Source: Nocardioides palaemonis (GTDB lineage Bacteria > Actinomycetota > Actinomycetes > Propionibacteriales > Nocardioidaceae). Taken from it: a stretch of DNA of 64,000 bases. The position numbers and the translations under genes are program-made. The first letter of the stretch is position 1, and each line of letters opens with the position of its first letter. This document shows positions 7,295-15,682 of this stretch, in pieces. The stretch covers positions 868,001 through 932,000 of the forward strand of contig NZ_JAGVQR010000004.1 of the NCBI RefSeq assembly GCF_018275325.1. Reading direction: 5' to 3'. The notes below the pieces were generated by a model, which was given only the letters and a program-made list of their open reading frames with translations, was not told the origin of the DNA and did no database searches.

Positions 7295-7849
7295 GTGACG
7301 ACGACCGATGGGACGGGCGTGAACCTGACCGATCAGGCCCGCCTCGTCGCGGGTGGAACCGCGACCGCCACGATGGAGCGACTCTCCCTCGTCCTCTGGC
7401 GCGAGCGCGAGCTGCTCTCCGAGCTGCACTACCGCCTCGAGGTCGAGCAGCTCGTCCTGGCGAGCGGTCGCAGCCGCTGGCTGGCCCACGCGACCCGCGA
7501 CATCGACGCGCTGCTCGGCACCATCCGCGAGACCGAGGTGCTGCGTGCCGTCGCCGCCGACGACGCCGCCGCCGTGGCCGGCATGAGCGCCAACCCGAGC
7601 CTGGCCGCGCTCGCGGAGGCGGCCGGCGACCCGTGGACCACGATCCTCACCGAGCACCGCGAGGCGTTCGTGACGCTCACCGCGGAGATCGCCACCCTCG
7701 CCGACTCCAACAAGCACCTCATCTCCGCCGGCTACCGCTCGGCGCGCGAGACCCTCCTCAGCCTCGGCGAGTCGGTCGACGGCTACGCAGCGGACGGCAC
7801 CGCCACCGCCGACGGCTCCCGCAACCGGCTCGTGGACCGGAGCCTCTGA
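7295..7849 (+). CDS. flgN: Flagellar export chaperone FlgN
   Basis: FlgN escorts the hook-junction proteins FlgK and FlgL to the export apparatus. The helical segment LSLVLWRERELLSELHYRLE, a typical FlgN opening, starts about 30 residues into the frame, and the rest is long helix. The start is uncertain: GTG at 7295 gives 184 residues, GTG at 7319 gives 176, and ATG at 7373 gives the core alone. I chose 7295 because CAGG lies just upstream. The stop is one base before the flgK start, which fits a chaperone translated with its clients. Confidence 0.82.
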   Translation: MTTTDGTGVNLTDQARLVAGGTATATMERLSLVLWRERELLSELHYRLEVEQLVLASGRSRWLAHATRDIDALLGTIRETEVLRAVAADDAAAVAGMSANPSLAALAEAAGDPWTTILTEHREAFVTLTAEIATLADSNKHLISAGYRSARETLLSLGESVDGYAADGTATADGSRNRLVDRSL

Positions 7850-7850
7850 G

Positions 7851-9251
7851 GTGGCGGGCACCTTCGGCTCCATCAACGCCACGGCGAGCGCCCTGCGCTA
7901 CCACCAGGCGGTGATGGAGGTCGCGAGCGGCAACATCGCCAACGTCTCGACCGACGGCTACGCCCGTCGCCGCGTCGTCGGCCAGGCCGTCGGTGCCCCC
8001 GCCCAGCCCGCCATGTGGAGCCGGTTCGACGGCCACGGCGACGGCGTACGCGTCGGGTCGGTCGACCGCCTCGTCGACCCGCTGCTCGACTCGCGCGCGC
8101 GTCGCGAGCACGGCACCCAGTCCTTCCTCGACACTCGCGCGGCCGCGCTGGCCCGGGTCGAGTCGTCCCTCGGCGAGCCCGCGGGCGAGGGCGTGTCCAG
8201 CGCACTCGCCGGCGTCCGCCGCGCGTGGCAGGACCTCGCCAACAACCCCGACTCGGCCGCGACCCGAGCCCAGGTCGTCGCCACGTCGCGCACGCTCGTG
8301 GACGCGGTGGCCGGCCAGCGCCGCAACATCGAGGCCGAGGAGGGCGACCAGCGGGCGTCCCTGCTCGCCGATGTCGGCGAGACCAACACCCTCGCCCACG
8401 ACCTCGCCGCCGCCAACGAGGCGATCACCGCCGCCCGCCTGGCCGGCAACGACACCTCGAGCCTCCTCGACGCCCGCGACCAGATGGCGCTGCGCCTCGC
8501 CGAGCTCACCGGCGGCACCGCGGTCGAGAACGGCCAGGGCGGCCTCGACGTCACCGTCGGCGGCGTCGCGCTGGTCACCGGCGGCAAGGCCGGCACGCTC
8601 GCCGTGTCCTCCGGCATCAACCCCGACGGCACCTCCGACGGACAGCCGCTCGCCCTCGCCGTCACCCCGCCCGGCGGCACCGCGACCGCCGTGTCGGGCC
8701 TGCGCGGAGAGGTCGGCGGCAGCGTCGACCTGCTCGGCACCACGCTCCCCGGCCTGCGCGCCGGGCTGCAGGCGGTGGCGCAGCAGGTCGCCGACTCCGT
8801 CAACGCCGCGCACCAGGCCGGCTTCGACCAGGCCGGCGCCGCCGGCCAGCCCTTCTTCGCCGTGGACCCGTCCGACCCGAACGGTCCGCTCGTGCTGCTG
8901 GTGACCGACCCGGCGTCGGTCGCCGCCTCCGCCATCGGCGGCGGACCCAACCGCGACGGCAGCAACGGCACCGCGATCGCCGCCGCGCTCGCCGGCCCGA
9001 CCTCGGGCTACCAGCAGTTCGTCACCGGCCTCGGCAACGACGTCGCCTCCGTGCGCCGCCTCGCCGCCACCCAGCAGAACCTCACCGACCAGGTCGACGG
9101 CGCGCGCGAGCAGCTGTCGGGCGTCAACATCGACGAGGAGATGGTCACCATGATGCAGTCGCAGCGGGCCTACGAGGCCGCGGCGAGGGTGATGACCACC
9201 CTCGACTCGGTCCTCGACACCCTCATCAACCGGACCGGGCTGGTGCGCTGA
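7851..9251 (+). CDS. flgK: Flagellar hook-associated protein FlgK (HAP1)
   Basis: FlgK is the first hook-filament junction protein. The 466-residue product has the axial-protein N-terminus VASGNIANVSTDGYARRR at about residues 23-40 and the C-terminus GVNIDEEMVTMMQSQRAYEA that packs against it. The middle is variable and Gly/Ala/Thr-rich. It starts at GTG with GGAG nearby inside the end of flgN, and its stop overlaps the flgL ATG by one base. Confidence 0.96.
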   Translation: MAGTFGSINATASALRYHQAVMEVASGNIANVSTDGYARRRVVGQAVGAPAQPAMWSRFDGHGDGVRVGSVDRLVDPLLDSRARREHGTQSFLDTRAAALARVESSLGEPAGEGVSSALAGVRRAWQDLANNPDSAATRAQVVATSRTLVDAVAGQRRNIEAEEGDQRASLLADVGETNTLAHDLAAANEAITAARLAGNDTSSLLDARDQMALRLAELTGGTAVENGQGGLDVTVGGVALVTGGKAGTLAVSSGINPDGTSDGQPLALAVTPPGGTATAVSGLRGEVGGSVDLLGTTLPGLRAGLQAVAQQVADSVNAAHQAGFDQAGAAGQPFFAVDPSDPNGPLVLLVTDPASVAASAIGGGPNRDGSNGTAIAAALAGPTSGYQQFVTGLGNDVASVRRLAATQQNLTDQVDGAREQLSGVNIDEEMVTMMQSQRAYEAAARVMTTLDSVLDTLINRTGLVR

Positions 9252-10147
9252 TGCCCATCAACCGCGTGACCCAGTCGATGCTGACCGACCGGTCGCTCAC
9301 CCGCCTGCAGGGCAGCCTGTCCCGCCTCGCCGACATCCAGGAGCACCTGTCCACCGGCCGGGTGCTCAACCGCGCCTCGGACAACCCGGGCGACGCCGCG
9401 ACGGCGATGCGGCTGCGTGCCTCGCTCGGCGAGCAGCAGCAGTACGCCCGCAACGCCGAGGACGGCCAGGGCTGGCTCGCCTCGCTCGACTCGACGCTCG
9501 GGTCGGCCAACGACATGGTGCGGCGCGCCCGCGAGCTCGGCCAGCAGGCGGTCAACGGCGCCATGAGCCAGCAGTCCCGCGACGCGCTCGCCGCCGAGGT
9601 CGACCAGCTCCGGTCCGCGCTGGTGGCCAACGCCAACACGACCTACGTCGGCCGGCCGGTGTTCGGCGGCACGACCGCGGGCTCCGCCGCGTTCACCGAG
9701 TCCGCCGGGGTGGTCACCTTCACCGGGGACACGAACCCGGTGAACCGGTCGGTCGCCGACGGCGTCGTCGTCGACGTCTCGGTGGCCGGGCCGACCGCGT
9801 ACGGCGCCGACGGCGACAACGTCTTCGACCACCTGGCCGCGCTCTCGACCGCGCTGCGCTCGGGCGACACGACCGGGGTGCAGACCGGGGTCACGGCGCT
9901 CACCTCCGACAGCGACCGGCTCGTCGTGGCGCGCGCCGAGGTCGGCGCCCGCACCAACCGCGTCGACCTCGCGGTGACCCGCGCCGGCGACCTCGAGACG
10001 TCGCTGACCAACGCGCTGGCCGAGATCGAGAACGCCGACCTCCCGAAGACGATGGTGGACCTCAAGATGCAGGAGGTCGCCTACCAGGCGTCGCTCGCCG
10101 CCACCGCCCGCGTGCTGCAGCCGAGCCTGGTGGACTTTCTGCGATGA
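9251..10147 (+). CDS. flgL: Flagellar hook-associated protein FlgL (HAP3)
   Basis: FlgL is the second junction protein, structurally related to flagellin. The 298-residue product opens with INRVTQSMLTDRSLTRLQGS and has the flagellin-like LSTGRVLNRASDNPGDAATA at about residues 36-55. The C-terminal helix ends AATARVLQPSLVDFLR. Start and stop overlap flgK (one base) and fliW (four bases). Confidence 0.96.
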   Translation: MPINRVTQSMLTDRSLTRLQGSLSRLADIQEHLSTGRVLNRASDNPGDAATAMRLRASLGEQQQYARNAEDGQGWLASLDSTLGSANDMVRRARELGQQAVNGAMSQQSRDALAAEVDQLRSALVANANTTYVGRPVFGGTTAGSAAFTESAGVVTFTGDTNPVNRSVADGVVVDVSVAGPTAYGADGDNVFDHLAALSTALRSGDTTGVQTGVTALTSDSDRLVVARAEVGARTNRVDLAVTRAGDLETSLTNALAEIENADLPKTMVDLKMQEVAYQASLAATARVLQPSLVDFLR

Positions 10148-10575
10148 TCGCCACGATGGACACCACGACGACGACGTTGCCCGGCGACGTCCCCGAGATC
10201 CCGGTGATCGAGCTCGTGCAGCCGATGCCCGGCTTCCCCGGCCTGGCCCGCTTCGCGCTCGTGCAGGTCGACGACGACGGTGTGCTCTGCAGCCTGACCT
10301 CGCTCGACGAGCCGGGGCTGCGCTTCCTCGTCGTGCCGCCGAACCCGTTCTTCCCCGACTACGCCCCCGAGGTGGACGAGTCGGTCCTGGTCGACCTCGG
10401 GTCGTCGTCGGTCGACGACCTGGTCGTGCTGTGCGTGCTGACCGCGGGGGAGTCCCTGGCGAGCACCACGGCCAACCTCGCCGCTCCCGTGGTCCTCGAC
10501 ACCTCGACCCACCGCGCGCTGCAGGTCGTGCTGGACGACCCGGGCCTGTCGGTCGCCACGCCGCTGATCGCGTGA
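10144..10575 (+). CDS. fliW: Flagellar assembly factor FliW
   Basis: FliW binds flagellin and also CsrA. In Bacillus, release of FliW from exported flagellin lets it inhibit CsrA, which allows flagellin translation. The 143-residue product has the family core with PGFPGLARFALVQVDDD (about residues 28-44), the segment FLVVPPNPFFPDYAPEV and the C-terminal VLTAGESLASTTANLAAPVV. Its ATG overlaps the flgL stop (ATGA), and csrA follows 34 bases later, the order seen in other Gram-positive flagellar loci. Confidence 0.95.
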   Translation: MIATMDTTTTTLPGDVPEIPVIELVQPMPGFPGLARFALVQVDDDGVLCSLTSLDEPGLRFLVVPPNPFFPDYAPEVDESVLVDLGSSSVDDLVVLCVLTAGESLASTTANLAAPVVLDTSTHRALQVVLDDPGLSVATPLIA

Positions 10576-10597
10576 CCGCGACCTCGCCCGGCTCCGG

Positions 10598-10603
10598 TAG
10601 CGT
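10598..10603 (+). promoter_or_regulatory. Extended -10-like hexamer for a leaderless csrA transcript
   Basis: TAGCGT ends six bases before the csrA ATG, so transcription would start at or next to the A of ATG. No Shine-Dalgarno sequence precedes the gene. csrA could thus be made on its own as well as from the flg operon. Confidence 0.4.
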
Positions 10604-10609
10604 GGCCGC

Positions 10610-10852
10610 ATGCTGGTCGTGAGCCGTCGTGCGGGAGAGAGCGTCGTCATCGGCGACAACGTCACCGTGTCCGTGCTCGAGGTGCGCGGCGACGTGGTCC
10701 GCATCGGCATCGACGCCCCACGCTCGGTGGCGGTGCACCGCCAGGAGCTGCTGGCCCAGCTCGCCCAGTCCAACCAGGACGCGGCGTCGCCCAGCGACAA
10801 CGCCGTCGACTCGCTGCTGACCGCGATCCGCGACCGTTCCAAGGACGCCTGA
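10610..10852 (+). CDS. csrA: Carbon storage regulator CsrA (RsmA)
   Basis: CsrA is a dimeric RNA-binding protein that recognises GGA in hairpin loops and blocks translation. The 80-residue product keeps the key elements: MLVVSRRAGESVVIGDNVTV with Arg6/Arg7, and VHRQEL with Arg44, the RNA-contacting arginine of the family. The C-terminal 25 residues are longer and more acidic/polar than in E. coli. It follows fliW, its known antagonist. Likely RNA targets are visible in the fliC and flgB leaders. Confidence 0.97.
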   Translation: MLVVSRRAGESVVIGDNVTVSVLEVRGDVVRIGIDAPRSVAVHRQELLAQLAQSNQDAASPSDNAVDSLLTAIRDRSKDA

Positions 10853-10887
10853 GCGCCCCTCGTCGAGACCGGTCGGCCGGGCCCCGT

Positions 10888-11547
10888 TCAGGCCTGGCGA
10901 CCGCGTCCGCGCTGGGACGCGATGACGGCCGCCTGCGTGCGCCGCTGCACGCCGAGCTTGGCGAGCAGGCCGGTGACGTGGTTCTTGACCGTCTTCTCGG
11001 CGAGGTAGAGCCGCTCACCGATCTGGCGGTTGGTGAGGCCCTCGGTGATCAGGTCGAGGATCTCCGACTCGAGGTCGGTCAGGGCCGACAGCCCGGCCGG
11101 GGCGTCGGTCTCCCGCGACCGCATCCGCTCGATGACCCGGACGGCGACCGCCGGGTCGATCAGCGACTGCCCCTGGTGGACGGCCCGGATGCCGCTCACC
11201 AGAGCGCTCTCGTCGACCTGCTTGAGGACGTAGCCGCCCGCGCCGGCGAGGATGGCGTTGAAGAGCGCCTCGTCGTCGTCGTAGCTGGTGAGGATCAGCG
11301 CCTTGATGTCCGGGTCGGCCGACCGGACCTGGCGGCACACCTCGATGCCGTGGCCGTCGGGCAGCCGGCCGTCGAGGACGGCGACGTCGGGGGCGAGCTC
11401 GAGGATCTGGGGGACCCCCTCGGCGACGGTGCCGGCCTCGCCGACCACCTCGATGTCGTCCTCGAGCTCGAGGACGGTGCGCAGACCCCGCCGCACCACG
11501 GCGTGGTCGTCCAACAGGTAGACGCGGATCGCGGGTGTGCTGCTCAT
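10888..11547 (-). CDS. NarL/DevR-type response regulator
   Basis: A two-component response regulator of 219 residues. The receiver domain has the acidic pair Asp13/Asp14 in LLDDHAVVRRGL, the phosphoacceptor Asp59 in VAVLDGRLPDG, a conserved Thr in ALILTSYDDD and Lys in YVLKQVD. The LuxR-type helix-turn-helix at about 150-212 contains EGLTNRQIGERLYLAEKTVK. GGGAGGT sits four bases before the ATG. It resembles DevR/DosR in length and in the DDHAVVRRGL opening, but no dormancy genes or cognate kinase are adjacent. The nearest kinases are at 16.4-20 kb and pairing with them is only a guess. It is convergent with csrA. Confidence 0.9.
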   Translation of the reverse strand: MSSTPAIRVYLLDDHAVVRRGLRTVLELEDDIEVVGEAGTVAEGVPQILELAPDVAVLDGRLPDGHGIEVCRQVRSADPDIKALILTSYDDDEALFNAILAGAGGYVLKQVDESALVSGIRAVHQGQSLIDPAVAVRVIERMRSRETDAPAGLSALTDLESEILDLITEGLTNRQIGERLYLAEKTVKNHVTGLLAKLGVQRRTQAAVIASQRGRGRQA

Positions 11548-11609
11548 CTGGACCTCCCCTGAGTCCCGAGGACCCCAGCCTAGGCCCAGACGAGCCCCGT
11601 CGGGGCGGG

Positions 11610-12050
11610 TCAGGCGCGTTCGAGCAGGAAGAGCGGGATCTCGCGGTCGGTCCGGGTCTGGTAGTCGGCGTAGGTCGGCCACGTGGCGACCGCGTGCGCC
11701 CACCAGTCCGCGCGCTCCTCGCCCTCGAGGACCCGCGTGGTGTAGACGTGCTTCTCCGCGCCGTCCTGGAGCTCGACCTCGGGGTGGGCGAGGAAGTTGT
11801 GGTACCACTCCGGGTTCTCCGGCGCGCCCCCCTTCGACGCCACGGCGAGGTAGGCGCCGTCGCGCTCCACCCGCATCACCGGGTTCTTGCGCAGGTGGCC
11901 CGACCTCGCGCCGACGGAGGTGACGACGACGATCGGGTAGTCGGTGCCGGGCAGGGTGCCCGCCTCGCGACCGTCGGAGGCCTCGTACGCCTCGACCTGG
12001 TCGCGGACCCACTCCGACGTGCTGGGGACATAGGTGCCGGTCAGTGACAT
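11610..12050 (-). CDS. Deazaflavin (F420)-dependent nitroreductase family protein
   Basis: The 146-residue product fits the DDN-like, F420H2-binding family common in actinobacteria, which reduces quinones and nitro compounds at the membrane. Family features are GTDYPIVVVTSVGARSGHLR (about 36-55), RKNPVMRVERDGAYLAVASK and PEWYHNFLAHPEVELQDG, and the C-terminal RTDREIPLFLLERA. I use the ATG at 12050. An upstream ATG at 12101 lies at the edge of a repeat and would add 17 unlike residues. Substrate cannot be told from sequence. Confidence 0.88.
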   Translation of the reverse strand: MSLTGTYVPSTSEWVRDQVEAYEASDGREAGTLPGTDYPIVVVTSVGARSGHLRKNPVMRVERDGAYLAVASKGGAPENPEWYHNFLAHPEVELQDGAEKHVYTTRVLEGEERADWWAHAVATWPTYADYQTRTDREIPLFLLERA

Positions 12051-12106
12051 GCCCGCCACAACACCACGGCTGCCGGAGATCTTCCAGCGCCCCTCCCCCA
12101 CCCCGC

Positions 12107-12201
12107 GGTAGTCCAGTGCCGAACTGCTGGCACCGCGGCCCCGCGACGACGTCTGGCCACTGGACTACCCCCGGGCGACGACGGCTCGCCACTGGAGCAC
12201 C
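12107..12201. repeat. Dispersed palindromic repeat, AGTCCAGTGGC family, copy A
   Basis: The element begins GGTAGTCCAGTG and contains the reverse half GCCACTGGACTACC, then a second reverse half GCTCGCCACTGGA. The arms can fold into a large GC hairpin. Two more copies lie at 36090-36184 and 44219-44281. This copy lies between divergent genes, within the menB upstream region. Confidence 0.85.
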
Positions 12202-12229
12202 TCCGCCCCCGGGGGCAGCGCACCCCCGA

Positions 12230-12235
12230 TAGCCT
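12230..12235 (+). promoter_or_regulatory. -10-like hexamer for leaderless menB
   Basis: TAGCCT ends six bases before the ATG of menB and no ribosome-binding site is present, the typical layout of a leaderless actinobacterial gene. Confidence 0.4.
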
Positions 12236-12241
12236 CCCCGC

Positions 12242-13186
12242 ATGAGTGCGATCGACGGTGTCAGCGAGATCTTCGACCCCGAGGACTGGGACGTCGTCCC
12301 GGGCTTCGAGGGCCTGACCGACCTGACCTACCACCGCGCCCGCGCGCACGGGACCGTCCGGATCGCCTTCGACCGGCCCGACGTGCTCAACGCGTTCCGC
12401 CCGCACACCGTCGACGAGCTGCTGCTCACCCTCGAGCACGCGCGCACCTCCGCCGACGTCGGCTGCGTGATCCTCACCGGCAACGGCCCGAGCGCGAAGA
12501 ACGGCAAGTGGGCCTTCTGCACCGGCGGTGACCAGCGCATCCGCGGCCGCGCGGGCTACCAGTACGAGGACGTCAGCGCCGGGGCAGGCGACACCGGCGC
12601 GGAGGAGCCGAGCCCGATCGACCGCGCCCGGCTCGCACGGCTGCACATCCTGGAGTGCCAGCGGCTGATCCGGTTCATGCCGAAGGTCGTCATCTGCGTC
12701 GTCCCCGGCTGGGCGGCCGGCGGCGGCCACAGCCTGCACGTCGTCGCGGACCTCACCCTCGCCAGCCGCGAGCACGCCCGCTTCAAGCAGACCGACGCCG
12801 ACGTCGGTTCCTTCGACGGCGGCTACGGCTCGGCCTACCTCGCCCGGCAGGTCGGCCAGAAGTTCGCCCGCGAGATCTTCTTCCTCGCCGACGAGTACGA
12901 CGCCGAGGAGATGCACCGGATGGGCGCGGTCAACCGCGTCGTCGAGCACGCCCAGCTCGAGAAGGTCGCGCTCGACTGGGGCCGGAAGATCAACGGCAAG
13001 TCCCCGACGGCCCAGCGGATGCTGAAGTACTCCTTCAACCTCCTCGACGACGGCCTCGTCGGCCAGCAGCTCTTCGCCGGCGAGGCGACCCGCCTGGCCT
13101 ACATGACCGACGAGGCACAAGAGGGCCGCGACCAGTTCCTCGAGAAGCGCGACCCCGACTGGTCGCCCTTCCCCTGGTACTACTGA
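12242..13186 (+). CDS. menB: 1,4-dihydroxy-2-naphthoyl-CoA synthase MenB
   Basis: MenB closes the second ring of menaquinone by converting O-succinylbenzoyl-CoA to dihydroxynaphthoyl-CoA. The 314-residue crotonase-fold protein has the CoA/oxyanion segment KWAFCTGGDQRIRGRAGYQY (about 90-109), the oxyanion-hole GWAAGGGHSLHVVADL and the MenB-specific KQTDADVGSFDGGYGSAYLA. It ends with WSPFPWYY, as is usual for this enzyme. It is about 30 residues longer than E. coli MenB because of an actinobacterial N-terminal extension and insert. No other men gene is nearby. Confidence 0.95.
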   Translation: MSAIDGVSEIFDPEDWDVVPGFEGLTDLTYHRARAHGTVRIAFDRPDVLNAFRPHTVDELLLTLEHARTSADVGCVILTGNGPSAKNGKWAFCTGGDQRIRGRAGYQYEDVSAGAGDTGAEEPSPIDRARLARLHILECQRLIRFMPKVVICVVPGWAAGGGHSLHVVADLTLASREHARFKQTDADVGSFDGGYGSAYLARQVGQKFAREIFFLADEYDAEEMHRMGAVNRVVEHAQLEKVALDWGRKINGKSPTAQRMLKYSFNLLDDGLVGQQLFAGEATRLAYMTDEAQEGRDQFLEKRDPDWSPFPWYY

Positions 13187-13190
13187 GCCG

Positions 13191-13727
13191 ATGACCCCAC
13201 CCGTCGCCGCCGAGGAGCTCCGCCGCGGGGTCGAGGCCGCGGCCGCCGGCACGCCGTACGTCGTCGCCCCGACCGAGCGGGGCTTCGACGTCTCGCTCGA
13301 CCTCGTCGACGCGCAGTGGTTCGGGCTGTTCAACGCCGCAGGACTGCGCAAGCAGTACACCCACCACGTCGCGGTGCGGGGTGACGGCACCTACACGGTG
13401 ACCGACGACTCCCGCGAGGTCGAGTGGGTCGCCGGTGTGCCGCGGGTCGCGGCCGGGGCCTCGCGGCAGATCGGGCGCTTCAAGGAGCTCGGCGTGCAGA
13501 AGGTCTGGGCGTTCGACGAGCGGGGCAGGTTCGGGCCGGTGGTCGACTTCCGGTTCAGCTCCGAGGAGGGCCGCGACCTGGTCACCGGGGTCGCCGACCA
13601 GCTCGGCCTGCGGCTGCGGCGCGGCACCGCGGAGATCATCGGACTCGTCTTCGCCCTGGTCGCCGTCGTGGGACTCGTCGTCGGCGGCGCGGCCGTGGGG
13701 GTCCTGGCCCTGCTCGGACGGCTGTAG
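13191..13727 (+). CDS. Hypothetical protein with C-terminal membrane anchor
   Basis: I do not recognise the family. The 178-residue product has a soluble, mixed alpha/beta N-terminal part of about 140 residues, including a positively charged stretch around GASRQIGRFKELGVQK. It ends with one strongly hydrophobic segment, IIGLVFALVAVVGLVVGG, and a short tail. No signal peptide is seen, so it is probably tail-anchored with the domain in the cytoplasm. It starts four bases after the menB stop and may be co-transcribed with it, but no link to menaquinone is evident. Confidence 0.8.
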   Translation: MTPPVAAEELRRGVEAAAAGTPYVVAPTERGFDVSLDLVDAQWFGLFNAAGLRKQYTHHVAVRGDGTYTVTDDSREVEWVAGVPRVAAGASRQIGRFKELGVQKVWAFDERGRFGPVVDFRFSSEEGRDLVTGVADQLGLRLRRGTAEIIGLVFALVAVVGLVVGGAAVGVLALLGRL

Positions 13728-13765
13728 CCGTAGCAGGCCTCCGCCCGATCGGGCACCATGGCCGC

Positions 13766-14926
13766 GTGAAGATCGACCTGACCGTCGCCGCCATCCCCGC
13801 GTTCATCGGCGCGATGGGCGCGGAGTACGCCTGGCAGCGCTCGCACCCGGTCGAGCCCGGGACGCGGGCGGGCGACTACCAGCTGGCCGACACGGTCGCG
13901 AGCCTGACCATGGGCATCGGCAGCCTGGCCGCGCCCTACGTCGCGAAGAAGCTGCTCGACCCGCTGACTCCCGGCGTCGGTCGCCACGGCCGGACCCTCC
14001 TGGCCCTGGGCGCGGCGGCGGCCGCGCTCACGACCGTGGGGGACGTGGTCCGCCGTCGCCTGCGGGACGGCTCGCTGCCCGACCCGCAGACGGTGCCGGC
14101 CGACGTCCGCGCCGTGCAGGACGAGCTCGCGGAGATCCGCCAGGGTCCCGCCTCCCGGCCCGGCGACCGCACCCCTCCGGCGCTGCGGCGCGCGCACGGC
14201 GCCCTCGCGGTCAGCGCCGTCGCGTCCACCGCGCTCGTCGCGTCGACGACGTGGGCCGCGATGACCTCGGGCAAGCGGCTCCACGAGCGGTCCCCGCTCG
14301 ACCTCGGCACCGGACCGTGGGCGGCCGCGGCGGCGATCCTGGGATGGGACTTCATCTACTACTGGAACCACCGGCTCAGCCACGAGAGCCGCTGGCTGTG
14401 GGCGGTCCACGTGGTGCACCACTCCAGCGAGCGCTACAACCTCTCCACCGCGCTGCGCCAGCCGGTCGCCGAGGGCGTCACCCTCACCGTGCCCTACGGC
14501 CTGCTCGCCCTCCTCGGGGTCCGGCCCGCGCTGATCGAGCAGGCGCGCGGCATCAACCTGATCTACCAGTTCTGGATCCACACCGAGGCGATCCAGCGAC
14601 TGGGCTGGGTCGAGAAGGTGTTCAACACCCCGTCGCACCACCGGGTCCACCACGGCTCCAACAGCGAGTACCTCGACCGCAACCACGGCAGCATCCTCAT
14701 CCTCTGGGACCGTCTCTTCGGCACCTTCGAGGAGGAGGACGCGCCCGTCGTCTACGGCCTGACGAAGAACATCGACTCCTACAGCCCGGCGCGCATCGCC
14801 TCCCACGAGTGGGCCGACATCGCCGTCGACGTCGCCGCGGCCGGGACCTGGCACGACCGGTGGTCGTTCCTCCTGCGCCGACCGGGCTGGGCCTACGCAC
14901 GACGCGCCGCGGCGGGCGTCGCGTGA
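13766..14926 (+). CDS. Sterol desaturase / fatty acid hydroxylase family membrane enzyme
   Basis: The 386-residue protein belongs to the membrane di-iron hydroxylase superfamily. The histidine clusters that hold the iron are visible: NHRLSH (about 201-206), HVVHHS (about 215-220) and HHRVHH (about 291-296). Hydrophobic segments lie in the N-terminal half. The GTG at 13766 has no good ribosome-binding site and may be leaderless (CACCAT six bases before it). A longer open frame upstream overlaps the previous gene and is unlikely. Its stop overlaps the sirtuin start (GTGA). The substrate, a lipid or sterol-like molecule, cannot be inferred. Confidence 0.88.
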   Translation: MKIDLTVAAIPAFIGAMGAEYAWQRSHPVEPGTRAGDYQLADTVASLTMGIGSLAAPYVAKKLLDPLTPGVGRHGRTLLALGAAAAALTTVGDVVRRRLRDGSLPDPQTVPADVRAVQDELAEIRQGPASRPGDRTPPALRRAHGALAVSAVASTALVASTTWAAMTSGKRLHERSPLDLGTGPWAAAAAILGWDFIYYWNHRLSHESRWLWAVHVVHHSSERYNLSTALRQPVAEGVTLTVPYGLLALLGVRPALIEQARGINLIYQFWIHTEAIQRLGWVEKVFNTPSHHRVHHGSNSEYLDRNHGSILILWDRLFGTFEEEDAPVVYGLTKNIDSYSPARIASHEWADIAVDVAAAGTWHDRWSFLLRRPGWAYARRAAAGVA

Positions 14927-15609
14927 GCGGGCCGCGGGTCGTCGTCCTGACCGGGGCCGGGATCTCCGCGGAGAGCGGGCTGTCGACCTTCCGCGACTCC
15001 GGCGGCCTGTGGGAGGGCCACGACCCGATGCAGGTCGCGACCCCCGAGGCCTACGAGGACGACCCGGCGCTGGTCCAGCGCTTCTACGACGAGCGCCGCG
15101 CCGCGCTCGCCCACGTCGAGCCCAACGCCGCCCACCACGCCCTCGCGCGCCTCGAGCGCGAGCTCGGCGACGACCTGCTCGTGGTCACCCAGAACGTCGA
15201 CGACCTGCACGAGCGGGCCGGCTCGCGCCGCGTGCACCACCTGCACGGCAGCCTGCACTCGGCGTGGTGCACGGCGTGCGACGTACGCCACCCCTGGACG
15301 GACGCGCTCGGCGACCGCCCGCCGTGCCCGGCCTGCGCCGAGCCGGAGCTGCGTCCGGACATCGTGTGGTTCGGTGAGATCCCCTACGGCATGGACCTCG
15401 TCGAGGACGCCCTCGACACGTGCGAGCTGTTCGTCTCGATCGGGACGTCCGGGGTGGTCTACCCGGCCGCCGCCTTCGTGCTCTGGGCCCGCGGCACCAC
15501 GCTCGAGCTCAACCTCGAGCCCAGCGCGGGTGCGACCGAGTTCGCGGAGTCGCGCCACGGGCCGGCGAGCGTGCTGGTGCCGGCGTGGGTCGAGGAGCTG
15601 CTCGGCTGA
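14923..15609 (+). CDS. NAD-dependent protein deacylase, Sir2/CobB family
   Basis: Sirtuins remove acyl groups from lysine using NAD. The 228-residue product shows the NAD-binding GAGISAESGLSTFRDSGG (about 11-28), TQNVDDLHERAG, the catalytic histidine in VHHLHGSL and a zinc site of two Cys pairs (CTAC, CPAC). The sequence FYDERR places Tyr and Arg in the Y-x-x-R arrangement typical of class III sirtuins such as CobB and SIRT5, which also remove succinyl or malonyl groups. It overlaps the desaturase gene by four bases. Confidence 0.94.
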   Translation: MSGPRVVVLTGAGISAESGLSTFRDSGGLWEGHDPMQVATPEAYEDDPALVQRFYDERRAALAHVEPNAAHHALARLERELGDDLLVVTQNVDDLHERAGSRRVHHLHGSLHSAWCTACDVRHPWTDALGDRPPCPACAEPELRPDIVWFGEIPYGMDLVEDALDTCELFVSIGTSGVVYPAAAFVLWARGTTLELNLEPSAGATEFAESRHGPASVLVPAWVEELLG

Positions 15610-15682
15610 GCGAAACCGGTCACGCGGTCGTCCGCTGCGTGGTCGAATGGCGCAGCACGCCGCGCGACCGAGGGGCCCAGGG

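Noticed and set aside
4197..7298. 1033-codon plus-strand open frame across fliD, fliC and fliA
   Set aside because: It lies opposite three clear flagellar genes, has no recognisable domain and would cross their regulatory gaps.
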